Assembly: GCA_005881175.1 (NCBI GenBank)
Contig: VBEN01000009.1
Location: 1 to 50,973, forward strand
Direction: 5' to 3'
Length of the DNA: 50,973 bases
Source: Chloroflexota bacterium
GTDB lineage: Bacteria > Chloroflexota > Dormibacteria > CF-121
Shown here: one piece after another, positions 28,262 through 36,834 of the stretch
Position numbering within the stretch: the stretch's first letter is position 1
Layout: each line of letters opens with the position of its first letter
Position numbers and translations under genes: made by a program
Notes under the pieces: generated by a model
What the model was told of the DNA's origin: nothing
The model's database searches: none
What the model saw: the letters and a program-made list of their open reading frames with translations, nothing else

Positions 28262-29260
28262 ATGGCCGTTCCGAAGAGCGAGGCCCAGCCGGTCGCAGCG
28301 CCGACGAGAGTTGGCCTGATCGACCGGTTTTCGGTGGTGCTCATCGCCGTGGCGGCGATGCTCTGGGCGTCGGATACCTACTTCCGTGCCCAGTTGATCG
28401 GTCATTTAACGCCATCTCAGATCGTCGTCGTCGAAGACGCCCTGGTCAGCCTCTTCCTGGTCACGTTTCTGCTCCGCGGCATCCCGGAGATGCGCCGCCT
28501 GGACAGGCGTGGTTGGCTGGCGATAGGGCTGATCGGGGTGGGTCCACAGGCGGTTGCGACGATCCTCTTCACGACCTCCTTTTCGTACCGACACTTCGCC
28601 GAGACCTTCGTGCTGCAGCAAACCCAGCCGCTGATCGCGATCCTGCTGGCGTGGATCATCCTGGGCGAACGACGGCGCCCCTGGTTCTGGCCGGCCGCCG
28701 CTCTGGCAATCGTCGGCGTGTACATGGTGGTTTTTGCCCAGAACCTGATGGCGCCGTTTTCCGACCTGCAGCACGGCCGGCTCGAGGCCGGACTCTATGC
28801 GCTCGGCGCAGCCGGCCTGTGGGCCAGCGGCACCGTGCTGGGTCGCTTCGTGCTTGGCAAGCTGAGCTTCCCGACGACGACGGCCCTGCGCTTCACGCTG
28901 GCGCTTCCGGTCCTCGTCCTTGTTGTGCTCGTCCAGAACGGCCTGTCTGGCTTCAGCCATTACCAGACTGGAGACGCCTTTCCGTTTCTGGGAATAGCGC
29001 TGATTCCGGGACTCTTCGCGCTGCTCCTCTATTACCGCGCGCTGGCGAGCACGCCGGCAACCCTGGCGACGATCGCGGAAATGGCTTACCCGGTGGCCGC
29101 GACCTTTATCGCCTCGGCGCCGCCGCCCTATGGTTTCAACCAGCCGCTCTACCTGCCGCAATTCGTCGGCACCGGGCTGCTGATCGCGGTGATCTTCATC
29201 CTGAACTGGAGCAAGGAGCGGACCCCGCCCGTGATCGTTCAGCAGGACGCGGCCGCGTAA
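28262..29260 (+). CDS. EamA/DMT-family transporter, probable riboflavin importer
   Basis: A 332-residue membrane protein with about ten hydrophobic helices in two EamA repeats of the drug/metabolite transporter superfamily. The ATG has AAAGGAG 8 bases upstream. It directly follows an FMN riboswitch. Genes under this switch make or import riboflavin, and an EamA-type riboflavin importer (RibN) is known in alphaproteobacteria. A riboflavin or flavin-precursor transport role is therefore the best inference; sequence similarity to RibN itself was not tested. Topology and family are secure, substrate is not. Confidence 0.85.
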   Translation: MAVPKSEAQPVAAPTRVGLIDRFSVVLIAVAAMLWASDTYFRAQLIGHLTPSQIVVVEDALVSLFLVTFLLRGIPEMRRLDRRGWLAIGLIGVGPQAVATILFTTSFSYRHFAETFVLQQTQPLIAILLAWIILGERRRPWFWPAAALAIVGVYMVVFAQNLMAPFSDLQHGRLEAGLYALGAAGLWASGTVLGRFVLGKLSFPTTTALRFTLALPVLVLVVLVQNGLSGFSHYQTGDAFPFLGIALIPGLFALLLYYRALASTPATLATIAEMAYPVAATFIASAPPPYGFNQPLYLPQFVGTGLLIAVIFILNWSKERTPPVIVQQDAAA

Positions 29261-29275
29261 AAGCCGCGGGCTGAC

Positions 29276-30133
29276 GTGTCGACCGGCTTCGGCATCGATC
29301 CCGACCAGGGCCTGAGCGAAGCCGACGAGCTGCGGCTCGTTCGTCTGGCCGCCGACCTTGGTTACCACTCGGCCTGGACGCCCTCCGGCGCCGACGCGGC
29401 GGCCTTCGATCGCTGTCTGCGCTGGCACCAGGCGAGCGGGCTGCCGGTCGGCATCTCCGCCGTTCCCGCATCCGGTCGTCCCGCGCTGTTTTACGCGGAG
29501 CAGGCGCGACGGCTGTGGGACGCGACCAAGGGACGATTCACCCTGGTGGTGGGCAGTGGGCGGATGCCGCGGCCCGCTCAGACCATGCCCCCGTATCTGG
29601 CTGATCTTCGAGAGCGCCTGCCGGCCGAGATGCCGCTCTACGTGGCCGCGCTCGGCCCCCTGATGCTGGCCGTCGCCGCGGAACTGGCGGATGGTGTCGC
29701 GCTCAACTGGTGTAGCGCCGAATGGGTCGAATGGTCACGGCAGACACTGACCAAAGCCGCGCAGGCCGCTGGCCGAGCCGTGCCGCAGGTGGTCGAGTAC
29801 ATCAGGACGGCTGTCGATCCTGATCCCAAGCTCGCTCACGGGATCGTGGCCGCCGCCGCTCTGCGATACGCGGTTGGTGTGCCGGCGTATCGACGCCACT
29901 TCGAGCGCATGGGTTTCGGTGAGGAACTATCGCGGATCGAGACATCGGGCGGCGCGCCCAGCTCAGCGTTTGTCTCGGCGATCGGGGCCGCGGGGGAGCT
30001 GGGACAGACCCGCCGGCAGTTCGAACTTCTAGCAATCGGCCTGGACCTTCCAATCGCGCGAATCCTGGTCGCCCGGCCCGGTGACGTCGAGTCGGCTCGT
30101 CGCGTTCTCGAGGAGTGCCGGCCGACTCGCTGA
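29276..30133 (+). CDS. Luciferase-like (LLM class) flavin- or F420-dependent oxidoreductase
   Basis: A 285-residue TIM-barrel protein of the bacterial luciferase superfamily. It opens with 'EADELRLVRLAADLGYHSAWTPSG', and has 'FTLVVGSG' and 'PLYVAALGPLMLAVAAELADGVALNW', the usual cofactor-binding turns. Substrate unknown; FMN or F420 are both possible. It starts at GTG only 15 bases after the transporter stops, so it probably shares the FMN-riboswitch transcript, which slightly favours a flavin link. Shorter than many members (about 320-350), but no obvious deletion. Confidence 0.8.
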   Translation: MSTGFGIDPDQGLSEADELRLVRLAADLGYHSAWTPSGADAAAFDRCLRWHQASGLPVGISAVPASGRPALFYAEQARRLWDATKGRFTLVVGSGRMPRPAQTMPPYLADLRERLPAEMPLYVAALGPLMLAVAAELADGVALNWCSAEWVEWSRQTLTKAAQAAGRAVPQVVEYIRTAVDPDPKLAHGIVAAAALRYAVGVPAYRRHFERMGFGEELSRIETSGGAPSSAFVSAIGAAGELGQTRRQFELLAIGLDLPIARILVARPGDVESARRVLEECRPTR

Positions 30134-30196
30134 CCCCGTCCGTCGCGGCGACCTGTGGAAAACGTCGACACGCAGCTGTCGCTGAGCGGTGCCATA

Positions 30197-31924
30197 ATGC
30201 GGCCGGTTTTGAAAAAGGAACGCCGGAACTGGATCCTCCCCGAGCCGCTTCGCGCTCAACCCGGACTGGAGGCGTTCTCATCGGTTTTCCGACAGATCCT
30301 GCATGGGCGGGGCGTCACCCGGCAGAGCCAGCTCGATCCGTGGCTGGAGACCGACCTCGAGCGGGCACCTGACCCCTTCTTACTGAAAGACATGTCGGTC
30401 GCTTGCGAGCTGATTGCGGACGCCGTCAATCGTGGAGAGCGGATCGCGGTCTACGGCGACTACGACGCCGACGGCGTGACCGCCTGCGTCACGCTCGCAC
30501 GCGGCCTACGCGCTGTTGGCGCCGACGTCATCACCTACATCCCCAATCGATTCACCGAAGGCTATGGGCTGAACGGTGAGGCGCTCCACGAACTGCACGC
30601 GCGCGGCGCACGCCTTGTGATCACCTGCGATTGTGGGACCAACTCCGTTGACGTCGCCCGGGGCCGGCCTTCCGGCATGCGCTTGATCGTTACCGATCAC
30701 CACGAGGTCGGGGCCGAGCGCCCGCCGGTCGACGCGCTGGTCAATCCCAAACAACCCGATTGTCCCTATCCGTTTGATGGGCTGGCGGCCTGCGGCGTGG
30801 CCTACAAACTGTTGGTGGCGCTGGAGCAACGCGTGTTTCCCGGAAGACTCGACCCCACGCTGTCACTGGACGCGGTCGCGCTGGGCACGGTCGCCGACGT
30901 GGTTCCGCTACACGGCGAAAACCGGGCCATCGTCCGCGCCGGGCTGCAGCGCTTGAATGAAGCCCCCGGTTCAGGTTGTGCGGCCCTGCTGGCTGTCGCC
31001 GGAATCAGTGGTCCCGTAACTGCCGAGCATCTCGCGTTTCAGCTGGGGCCGCGCATCAACGCCGCCGGTCGGATGGAAGATGCGATGCTGGCGCTCCAGT
31101 TGTTGATGAGCGACAACCGCGAGACCGCCGATCCGCTAGCCCAGCGGCTGCAGGTTCAGAATGCACAACGTCAGCAGCTGACCGCCGAGATCGTACGCGA
31201 AGCGAAAGCCAAGGTTGTGGAGCTCGACAATGCCGCCGCGGTGATCGTCATGGGCGCGAGCAGCTGGCCACTCGGCGTTCTCGGACTGGCGGCGAGCCGT
31301 CTGGTCGAAGAGTTCTATCGCCCCACCTTCATCTTCAACACCGAGGGTGAGGAGTGGCGCGGATCGGCCCGCAGTATAGACGGATTCCACCTGGTCGATT
31401 GCCTGCAATCGTGCGCTCCTCTGCTGCATCGCTTTGGCGGACACGCCATGGCCGCAGGTCTCACCGTGCTCGCCAACCGGTTCGACGACTTGAAAGCCAG
31501 CCTGGAGGCATACACGGCCTTTCGCTTGAATGGCGATGCATTTTCACGGCCAATCCGGATCGAGGCGTCCGCGGCGTTTGCCGACCTCAAGCCAAGCCTT
31601 CACCAGGAAATCCAGCTGCTGGCGCCCTTCGGCGTCGGCAATCGTGAGCCGTTTCTCCTCAGCCGCGAGGTCGAGGTGGTGCGCGCCGAGGCCTTCGGCG
31701 TCGATCGGCGGCATCTGCGCTTGCAATTGCGCGACCGGACCGCCTCGGCTGAGGCGATCGCCTTCGACAGGGGCGCAACCGCCAACCATCTTCCGCCGGG
31801 CCGCCGGATTGACATCGTCTATGCGGTCCAGTGCGAGCGATGGGACGGTTTGGACCGGGTCCGTCTGCATCTCCGGGACCTCCGTCCCGCCGTCGAACCC
31901 GCCCTGCTTCTGGCGACCGTCTAA
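30197..31924 (+). CDS. recJ: Single-stranded-DNA-specific exonuclease RecJ
   Basis: 5'-3' ssDNA exonuclease of recombination and mismatch/base-excision repair. The DHH phosphoesterase core is complete: 'YGDYDADGVTA' near residue 88, 'CDCGTNS' near 145 and 'TDHHEVG' near 167. The DHHA1 part contains 'GGHAMAAGLT', and the C-terminal OB region has 'LLAPFGVGNREP'. About 575 residues from the ATG at 30197; an in-frame GTG at 30155 adds 14 residues without homology-like features. A CATAAT just overlaps the ATG and could be a -10, but that would imply a later start, so it is not called. Confidence 0.93.
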   Translation: MRPVLKKERRNWILPEPLRAQPGLEAFSSVFRQILHGRGVTRQSQLDPWLETDLERAPDPFLLKDMSVACELIADAVNRGERIAVYGDYDADGVTACVTLARGLRAVGADVITYIPNRFTEGYGLNGEALHELHARGARLVITCDCGTNSVDVARGRPSGMRLIVTDHHEVGAERPPVDALVNPKQPDCPYPFDGLAACGVAYKLLVALEQRVFPGRLDPTLSLDAVALGTVADVVPLHGENRAIVRAGLQRLNEAPGSGCAALLAVAGISGPVTAEHLAFQLGPRINAAGRMEDAMLALQLLMSDNRETADPLAQRLQVQNAQRQQLTAEIVREAKAKVVELDNAAAVIVMGASSWPLGVLGLAASRLVEEFYRPTFIFNTEGEEWRGSARSIDGFHLVDCLQSCAPLLHRFGGHAMAAGLTVLANRFDDLKASLEAYTAFRLNGDAFSRPIRIEASAAFADLKPSLHQEIQLLAPFGVGNREPFLLSREVEVVRAEAFGVDRRHLRLQLRDRTASAEAIAFDRGATANHLPPGRRIDIVYAVQCERWDGLDRVRLHLRDLRPAVEPALLLATV

Positions 31925-31958
31925 CCGCGAATTGCGGTTCAGATGCCTTTACGAAGGC
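31923..31958 (+). terminator. Tandem stem-loops at the end of recJ
   Basis: AACCGC-GAATT-GCGGTT begins within the recJ stop codon, and GCCTT-TACG-AAGGC follows 5 bases later. No U-run follows, so a canonical intrinsic terminator is not shown; they may mark or protect the mRNA 3' end. Confidence 0.35.
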
Positions 31959-32038
31959 GCGGGCCCTGTGCTACGGTAGCCGTCAGGCAGGTGCTTTGGG
32001 GAAGAGGCACCTTGTTTAGCAAGCGATAGTGAGGCAGG

Positions 32039-33445
32039 ATGCTGGACGAGGTTCGCACTCCAAGGCTGGTCGTTGCGGGGACCGCGAGCAACGTCGGAAA
32101 AACGATCCTCACCGCCGGATTGATCGCGGCTTACAAAGCTCGCGGCATGACGGTCCAATCGTTCAAGGTTGGTCCCGATTACATCGATCCGGCCTATCTG
32201 GCCCACGTCAGTGGTCGGCCATGCCGCAATCTCGACTCCTGGATGCTGGGCGAGGGTGCGCTGCGCCAGGTGCTTGCCCAGGGTGCGCTCGGCGCTGATC
32301 TTGCGCTGATCGAGGGGATGCTCGGCCTGTTCGATGGGCGTGGCGGAAGTCCCGACGGTAGCACGGCTGACGTGGCGCGGATCGTCAAGGCGCCGGTGGT
32401 GCTGGTCGTCGACGTCGCCGACATGGCGCAGAGCGCCGCGGCGGTGGCGCTCGGCTTCAAGAGTTATGGCGAGCCGCCAAAGATTGCCGGAGTCTTGCTC
32501 AACAACGTCAGGTCGGATGCGCACCGGCGCAGTGTCGAAGACGCCATCTGGGATATCGCCAAACTGCCCGTGCTTGGTGCCCTGCCAAAAATGGCGCAGC
32601 TCGACATTCCGCAGCGGCAGCGTGGGCTCCTGCCGGTAACGGAGAACAAGGAATGGGACCGGATGCTCGGGCTGCTCTCCGAAACGATCAATCGCGACGT
32701 CGATCTCGACCTGCTGTTGCGAATCGCCAATAAGGCCGAGCTGGTGCCGCTGGTGCCCAAGAAGATCTTCCAGGGCAAACCGGCTGGCGGCCCGACGGTG
32801 CGGCTGGCCGTGGCCTACGATGACGCGTTCAACTTCTATTACCCGGAAAATCTCGAACTGCTCGAAGAGCGCGGCGCCCAGGTTGTGCCGTTCAGCCCGC
32901 TGGAAGACGCCCACCTCCCGCCCGATGCCGCCGGCATCTACCTCGGCGGAGGATTCCCCGAAAGCTTTGTCGCACCGCTCGCCCGGAATCGCGCCATGGC
33001 CGAATCGATTCAGCGTGCCTACCGAGGCGGTGTGCCGATCTACGCCGAGTGCGGCGGGTTGATGTACCTCGGACGGTCACTGCGCACCTCCGGCGCCACC
33101 TACGAGATGGCAGACGTGATCCCGGTTGATGTCGAGATGGATGGTGAAATCCACCGCTTCGGCTATCGGCAGATCCTGACCCTGGAGGACAGCATTCTCT
33201 CGTCCCGCGGCCAGTTTTATCGAGGACACGAGTTTCACTGGAGCCGGATCACCGGCCACGACAGCGGGCTCAAGTCCGCTTACCAGATGTTGAGTGCCGA
33301 AGGCGATGTGATCGGATACGAGGGCTTCGTTGGGCCCAACCTCCTGGCCAGCTACATCCATCTCCACTTCGGACAGAATCCCGTGCTGGTCGACAAGTTC
33401 GTCCAGCACTGCCGCGAATACGCGACCGTCCGGACACCCTTCTAA
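32039..33445 (+). CDS. cbiA: Cobyrinate a,c-diamide synthase
   Basis: Glutamine- and ATP-dependent amidation of cobyrinate side chains a and c in corrin synthesis (CobB in the aerobic naming). The 468-residue protein has an N-terminal dethiobiotin-synthetase-like ATPase domain ('AGTASNVGKTILTAGL', then 'KVGPDYIDPAYL') and a C-terminal class I glutaminase-like domain with the nucleophile near C338 ('YAECGGLMYL') and a late 'SYIHLHFGQNP' histidine. No other cobalamin genes are in the window and no cobalamin riboswitch is seen upstream. The enzyme may instead amidate a related tetrapyrrole, as CfbB does for coenzyme F430 in methanogens, but the corrin role is the default. Confidence 0.9.
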   Translation: MLDEVRTPRLVVAGTASNVGKTILTAGLIAAYKARGMTVQSFKVGPDYIDPAYLAHVSGRPCRNLDSWMLGEGALRQVLAQGALGADLALIEGMLGLFDGRGGSPDGSTADVARIVKAPVVLVVDVADMAQSAAAVALGFKSYGEPPKIAGVLLNNVRSDAHRRSVEDAIWDIAKLPVLGALPKMAQLDIPQRQRGLLPVTENKEWDRMLGLLSETINRDVDLDLLLRIANKAELVPLVPKKIFQGKPAGGPTVRLAVAYDDAFNFYYPENLELLEERGAQVVPFSPLEDAHLPPDAAGIYLGGGFPESFVAPLARNRAMAESIQRAYRGGVPIYAECGGLMYLGRSLRTSGATYEMADVIPVDVEMDGEIHRFGYRQILTLEDSILSSRGQFYRGHEFHWSRITGHDSGLKSAYQMLSAEGDVIGYEGFVGPNLLASYIHLHFGQNPVLVDKFVQHCREYATVRTPF

Positions 33446-33509
33446 GCGGGCGACCATAAGCCGGGCCGTTTCGGCCGGCGCCATTTCGGGCATCTATCCG
33501 TATTGAAGA

Positions 33510-34544
33510 ATGGCTACCCCTGAATACAAGGACTACTACCAGACCCTGGGCGTGACCCGGACGGCGAGCGAGAAGGAGCTCAAGTCCGCCTATCGACGCC
33601 TGGCCCGGCAGTACCACCCGGACGTCAACAAAGACCCGAAGGCCACCGAGCGCTTCAAGCTAATCAACGAGGCTTACGAAGTGTTGAGTGACCCGAAGAA
33701 GCGGTCGAAGTACGATCAGCTCGGCTCCGATTGGGAACGCATTGAGCGGGAGCAGGAGTTCGCCCGCCAGTATCAGTCGCAGACTGGCCGGCGGACCGGC
33801 GCCGCCGGCGTCGGCGATTTCAGCGACTTCTTCAACACCTTCTTCGCCGGCGAGGCGGGCGGCTTTTCCGGCTTCGATTTCGAAGGCCCGCGCGGACGGA
33901 CCGTCACTCGCGAACGCGGCGAGGACATCGAACACCCGATCGAGATCACGCTCGAAGAGGCGGCCCAAGGTGGCGAGCGAACCATCCAGACGGAAGTGCC
34001 CGAGACGTGCCCCACCTGCGGAGGCTCAGGGTTTACCGGCGAACGCCGCAAGGTCGGCAATCGGACCGTGCTCGAGAGCGTCACTTGCCCCACCTGCGGC
34101 GGGGCTGGGGTGCGGGCAACCCGCCGCCAGATCCTGGTCAAGATTCCGGCCGGCGTGACCGAGGGTTCGCGCATCAGGGTCAAGGGGGAGGGCCAGCGGG
34201 CGGCGCAGCACGGTGACCTGTACCTGCGAGTCAAGCTGCAGCCCCATCCGCGCTTCGCGGCCAAGGGACGCGACCTCTATACCCCCCTGGCCGTGCTCGA
34301 CGATCAGGCGGCGCTCGGCGACGAGGTCACTATCCAGTCCCTGAGCGGTGCCCAGCTGCAGTTGCGCGTGCCCTCCGGTAGCCAGGCGGGCAAGGTGTTC
34401 CGATTAAAGGGAAAAGGATTGCCGGCGCTCAAGAATGGGCTGGCGGGCGACCTGTACGCGACGCTCGAGATTCGCCTGCCCGAGCCCATCACCCCGGAGC
34501 TGCGCGATCTGTACCAGGGAATCCGCAAAGCGCGGACGAGCTGA
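33510..34544 (+). CDS. DnaJ-like co-chaperone with a single reduced zinc-binding site
   Basis: Hsp40 co-chaperone that stimulates DnaK ATPase. The J domain spans residues 7-72 with HPD at 36-38. A Gly/Phe-rich segment (about 95-130, '[19 protein letters not shown]') follows, then two C-terminal beta-sandwich domains and the end helix. The zinc finger is reduced to two CxxCxGxG motifs (C167/C170 and C193/C196), where classical DnaJ has four and CbpA has none. The 344-residue length also lies near CbpA. It is encoded away from dnaK/grpE, so it is probably an auxiliary J protein. Confidence 0.9.
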   Translation: MATPEYKDYYQTLGVTRTASEKELKSAYRRLARQYHPDVNKDPKATERFKLINEAYEVLSDPKKRSKYDQLGSDWERIEREQEFARQYQSQTGRRTGAAGVGDFSDFFNTFFAGEAGGFSGFDFEGPRGRTVTRERGEDIEHPIEITLEEAAQGGERTIQTEVPETCPTCGGSGFTGERRKVGNRTVLESVTCPTCGGAGVRATRRQILVKIPAGVTEGSRIRVKGEGQRAAQHGDLYLRVKLQPHPRFAAKGRDLYTPLAVLDDQAALGDEVTIQSLSGAQLQLRVPSGSQAGKVFRLKGKGLPALKNGLAGDLYATLEIRLPEPITPELRDLYQGIRKARTS

Positions 34545-34548
34545 CCGA

Positions 34549-34764
34549 TCAGCGGCGGAAAAACAGGTTGAGCAGCAGCGTCAAAATCAGGCTCAACAGC
34601 AGACAGGTGACGATCGGAAAATAGAAATGGACGTTGCCGCGGTCGACCGAGATGTCGCCGGGCAACCGTCCCAGGAATGGGATTCGCAGGCCAAAGAAGA
34701 GGACCAGGCCGACCACCAGGATGAAGCCGCCGACGATGATGAGCAGCTTGCCGATTTCGGGCAT
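34549..34764 (-). CDS. DUF2905 family small membrane protein
   Basis: A 71-residue protein with two hydrophobic helices (about 6-25 and 47-68) and the central 'GLRIPFLGRLPGDISV' stretch that defines the DUF2905 family. Function unknown. It ends 4 bases from the stop of the convergent dnaJ-like gene. Confidence 0.85.
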   Translation of the reverse strand: MPEIGKLLIIVGGFILVVGLVLFFGLRIPFLGRLPGDISVDRGNVHFYFPIVTCLLLSLILTLLLNLFFRR

Positions 34765-34840
34765 GAATTTCGTACCTGCGCCGGCGGACGGCTACCCTTC
34801 CGGGTCGGTCAGGTAGCTACTGGAGATTGAACCGGGGACC

Positions 34841-35083
34841 TTAGAACCCGATCCAGCCGATCGCTTGCTCGATCTGTGCCTGGTTCAGGCCCGCGATCGG
34901 CACGCCGTCGATCACGGTGAGGGGAACGTCCTTGACGTCGATATCGAGGTTGCGCAGGTCCTTCCCGTCGAGCTTGCCGTCAGCGCAGACGTGTTCCTGG
35001 AATGCGACGCCTCGGTTCTCCAGGATCTCCTTGATCCTCCGGCTGCTCTCGCAGTCGGGCCGCGTGTAGACGATAACCTCCAT
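34841..35083 (-). CDS. Glutaredoxin-like protein with a CxxS motif
   Basis: An 80-residue thioredoxin-fold protein: 'VIVYTRPDCESSRRIKEIL' at the N-terminus and the cis-proline stretch 'VKDVPLTVIDGVPIAG'. The active site is C-E-S-S, a monothiol form, so it may act in deglutathionylation or as an electron/metal carrier. The ATG at 35083 leads directly into the first beta-strand; a longer frame to 35128 adds 15 uncharacteristic residues. No linked reductase or partner is nearby. Confidence 0.8.
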   Translation of the reverse strand: MEVIVYTRPDCESSRRIKEILENRGVAFQEHVCADGKLDGKDLRNLDIDVKDVPLTVIDGVPIAGLNQAQIEQAIGWIGF

Positions 35084-35249
35084 GTCGCCCTTTGCCTCCG
35101 ATGTGCTCCCGCTCGCCCGGGGTGACACATGACTTGATATCGCGCCTGTCCAAAGGCTATAGCAACACTATCAAGCGAGGTGGTATTTGTCCAATTCTTT
35201 TCTCCGATGAGTTCGATAGAGAGAGTTGATATCATCGCACGCTTTTTCG

Positions 35250-35279
35250 TTGACAGGTAGCCGGTGCCGCCCCTAGACT
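35250..35279 (+). promoter_or_regulatory. Promoter of the pyrimidine operon
   Basis: TTGACA (35250-35255) and TAGACT (35274-35279) are separated by 18 bases, a near-consensus sigma70-type promoter. Transcription should start near 35286, giving a leader of under 50 bases made up almost wholly of the PyrR hairpin. Confidence 0.7.
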
Positions 35280-35294
35280 TACCGGGATCTTCGT

Positions 35295-35326
35295 CCTTTA
35301 ACCCGGCCCAGCGAGGCCGAAAGGAG
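35295..35326 (+). promoter_or_regulatory. PyrR-binding hairpin overlapping the pyrB ribosome-binding site
   Basis: CCTTT (35295-35299) pairs with AAAGG (35320-35324), and inside it GGCC-CAGCGA-GGCC forms the upper stem. The hexaloop CAGCGA fits the PyrR consensus CNGNGA, and a purine/pyrimidine internal bulge separates the stems as in known binding loops. The lower stem contains the AAAGGAG Shine-Dalgarno of pyrB (ATG at 35333). PyrR with UMP should stabilise it and block translation, as described for Mycobacterium. pyrR is the second gene of the operon. No terminator is present. Confidence 0.8.
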
Positions 35327-35332
35327 AATCGG

Positions 35333-36283
35333 ATGACCGACACCCTGACCGCCCCGCTCGCGCGGACGCAGGTCACCCTCCGACATCTGACCGGGCCCGA
35401 GGACCTCGACCAGCTCCTGATCGTGCGCCTGCTCGAACGGGCGGCGCGCTTCGAAAGTGGCGGCACCGACCCGGATCGGCTCCGGGGACGGCTGCTTGCC
35501 ACCATCTTCTACGAGCCGAGCACACGGACGCGGTTCTCCTTCGAGGCGGCCATGCACCGGCTCGGCGGGCAGGTGCTCAGTGCCGAGAGTGCGAGGACGA
35601 CATCGTCGGCGGCTAAGGGTGAATCGCTCGAGGACGCGATTCGGGTCGTGAGTGCCTACGCCGACAGCATCGTGCTCCGTCACCCGGAGGTGGGATCAGC
35701 CGCACGGGCGGCACGAGTCGCTCAGGTGCCGGTTATCAGCGCTGGCGATGGTCCGGGCCATCACCCGACCCAGGCGCTGCTCGACCTGTACACCATCAAA
35801 AAAGAGCTGGGCCGCCTCGACCATCTGCGGATCGGGCTAGCCGGCGACCTCCGCCACGGTCGCACCGCTCGCTCATTGGCCGTCCTGCTTGCTCGATTCG
35901 AGGGCAACGAGCTCGTGCTGATCGCTCCGCCAGCTCTACGCATGGGCGAGGACGTGCTGCACTCGGTGAGGGCGCAGCTGCCGCTGCAAGAAGCAACAGA
36001 TCTTGCCGACGTGGCGCCCACCCTGGACGTGCTGTACCAGACGCGCATCCAGGCGGAGCGTTTCGAATCCGCTGAGGAGTATGAGCGATATCGCGGCGTC
36101 TACGTGGTGGACGCCGAGCTGATGCGTCGACTGCCGGAGCACGCCATCCTGATGCATCCCCTGCCGCGCGCCGGCGAAATCGATCCGCCGGTCGACGCGG
36201 ACCCCCGGGCGGCGTATTTCCGGCAGGCACGCAACGCGCTCTGGGTCCGGATGGCTGTTCTCGACTGGGCGATGGCAGGCTGA
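35333..36283 (+). CDS. pyrB: Aspartate carbamoyltransferase catalytic subunit
   Basis: Carbamoyl phosphate + aspartate to carbamoyl aspartate. The 316-residue protein has the carbamoyl-phosphate loop '[21 protein letters not shown]' near residue 60 (split by a family-typical loop), the 80s-loop-like '[12 protein letters not shown]', '[18 protein letters not shown]' and the C-terminal '[10 protein letters not shown]'. No pyrI regulatory subunit is present. The ATG at 35333 is fixed by AAAGGAG. First gene of pyrB-R-C-carAB-K-D-E; the stop overlaps pyrR as TGATG. Confidence 0.97.
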   Translation: MTDTLTAPLARTQVTLRHLTGPEDLDQLLIVRLLERAARFESGGTDPDRLRGRLLATIFYEPSTRTRFSFEAAMHRLGGQVLSAESARTTSSAAKGESLEDAIRVVSAYADSIVLRHPEVGSAARAARVAQVPVISAGDGPGHHPTQALLDLYTIKKELGRLDHLRIGLAGDLRHGRTARSLAVLLARFEGNELVLIAPPALRMGEDVLHSVRAQLPLQEATDLADVAPTLDVLYQTRIQAERFESAEEYERYRGVYVVDAELMRRLPEHAILMHPLPRAGEIDPPVDADPRAAYFRQARNALWVRMAVLDWAMAG

Positions 36284-36834
36284 TGTTGCAAAGCCCACCG
36301 GTCAAGGCGGTCATTCTCGATGCAGAGGGCGTGCGCCGCGCCTGGCGACGGATCGCCCACGAGGTTATCGAGCGGCAGCCCGATCTGGCGCACCTCACTT
36401 TGTTGGGCATCGTCACTCGCGGCGTGCCGCTGGCCGAACGACTGGCCGCGACGCTCGCCGAGCTGGAAGGCGTGCGACTGCCGGCAATTCCCCTCGATGT
36501 GCGGGCGTACCGCGACGACTTACCGCGGGCGTCGGCCGCCCCCCTGCCAGTCCTGCCGGCGGCGGCGGTCGACGGCCGATCGGTCCTGCTCGTCGACGAC
36601 GTGCTCTTCAATGGGCGGACGGTGCGGGCGGCCATCGACGCGGTGATCGCGGCCGGTCGCCCCAGACAGATCCAGCTCGCCGTCCTGGTCGATCGCGGCC
36701 ACCGTGAGCTGCCCATACGACCGGATTACATCGGCAAGAACGTGCCCACCTCGCGGCAGGAGTGGGTGGAGGTGCACCTGCGTGAGCGGGATGGCGAGGA
36801 TGCCGTCCGCATTCTCGAGCGACCGGAGCGCTGA
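36283..36834 (+). CDS. pyrR: PyrR bifunctional regulator/uracil phosphoribosyltransferase
   Basis: RNA-binding repressor of pyrimidine genes, with UPRTase activity in many species. It has 183 residues and the type I PRTase fold with the PRPP loop '[20 protein letters not shown]' (near residue 105), the N-terminal '[14 protein letters not shown]' and the C-terminal basic segment '[19 protein letters not shown]' used in RNA binding. It is the obvious partner of the hairpin before pyrB. ATG overlaps the pyrB stop; its own stop overlaps pyrC (TGATG). Confidence 0.96.
   Translation: MLQSPPVKAVILDAEGVRRAWRRIAHEVIERQPDLAHLTLLGIVTRGVPLAERLAATLAELEGVRLPAIPLDVRAYRDDLPRASAAPLPVLPAAAVDGRSVLLVDDVLFNGRTVRAAIDAVIAAGRPRQIQLAVLVDRGHRELPIRPDYIGKNVPTSRQEWVEVHLRERDGEDAVRILERPER

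Noticed and set aside
28191-29274. 360-residue frame on the plus strand overlapping the EamA gene
   Set aside because: It runs through the riboswitch and is out of frame with the hydrophobic transporter; composition is Arg/Gly/Ala-rich without motifs.
31959-32038. Possible cobalamin riboswitch before the cobyrinate diamide synthase gene
   Set aside because: Only a small hairpin (AGGTGC with GCACCT) is seen; the conserved core elements of the B12 aptamer are missing and the gap is far too short.
33460-33480. GC-rich hairpin between the cobyrinate synthase and dnaJ-like genes
   Set aside because: There is a bulge in the stem and no U-run, so an intrinsic terminator cannot be claimed.
34780-34835. 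Sequence resembling a tRNA T arm (GGTTCAATC on the minus strand) beside the glutaredoxin gene
   Set aside because: The bases flanking the loop do not pair as a T stem, and no acceptor or anticodon arm is present.
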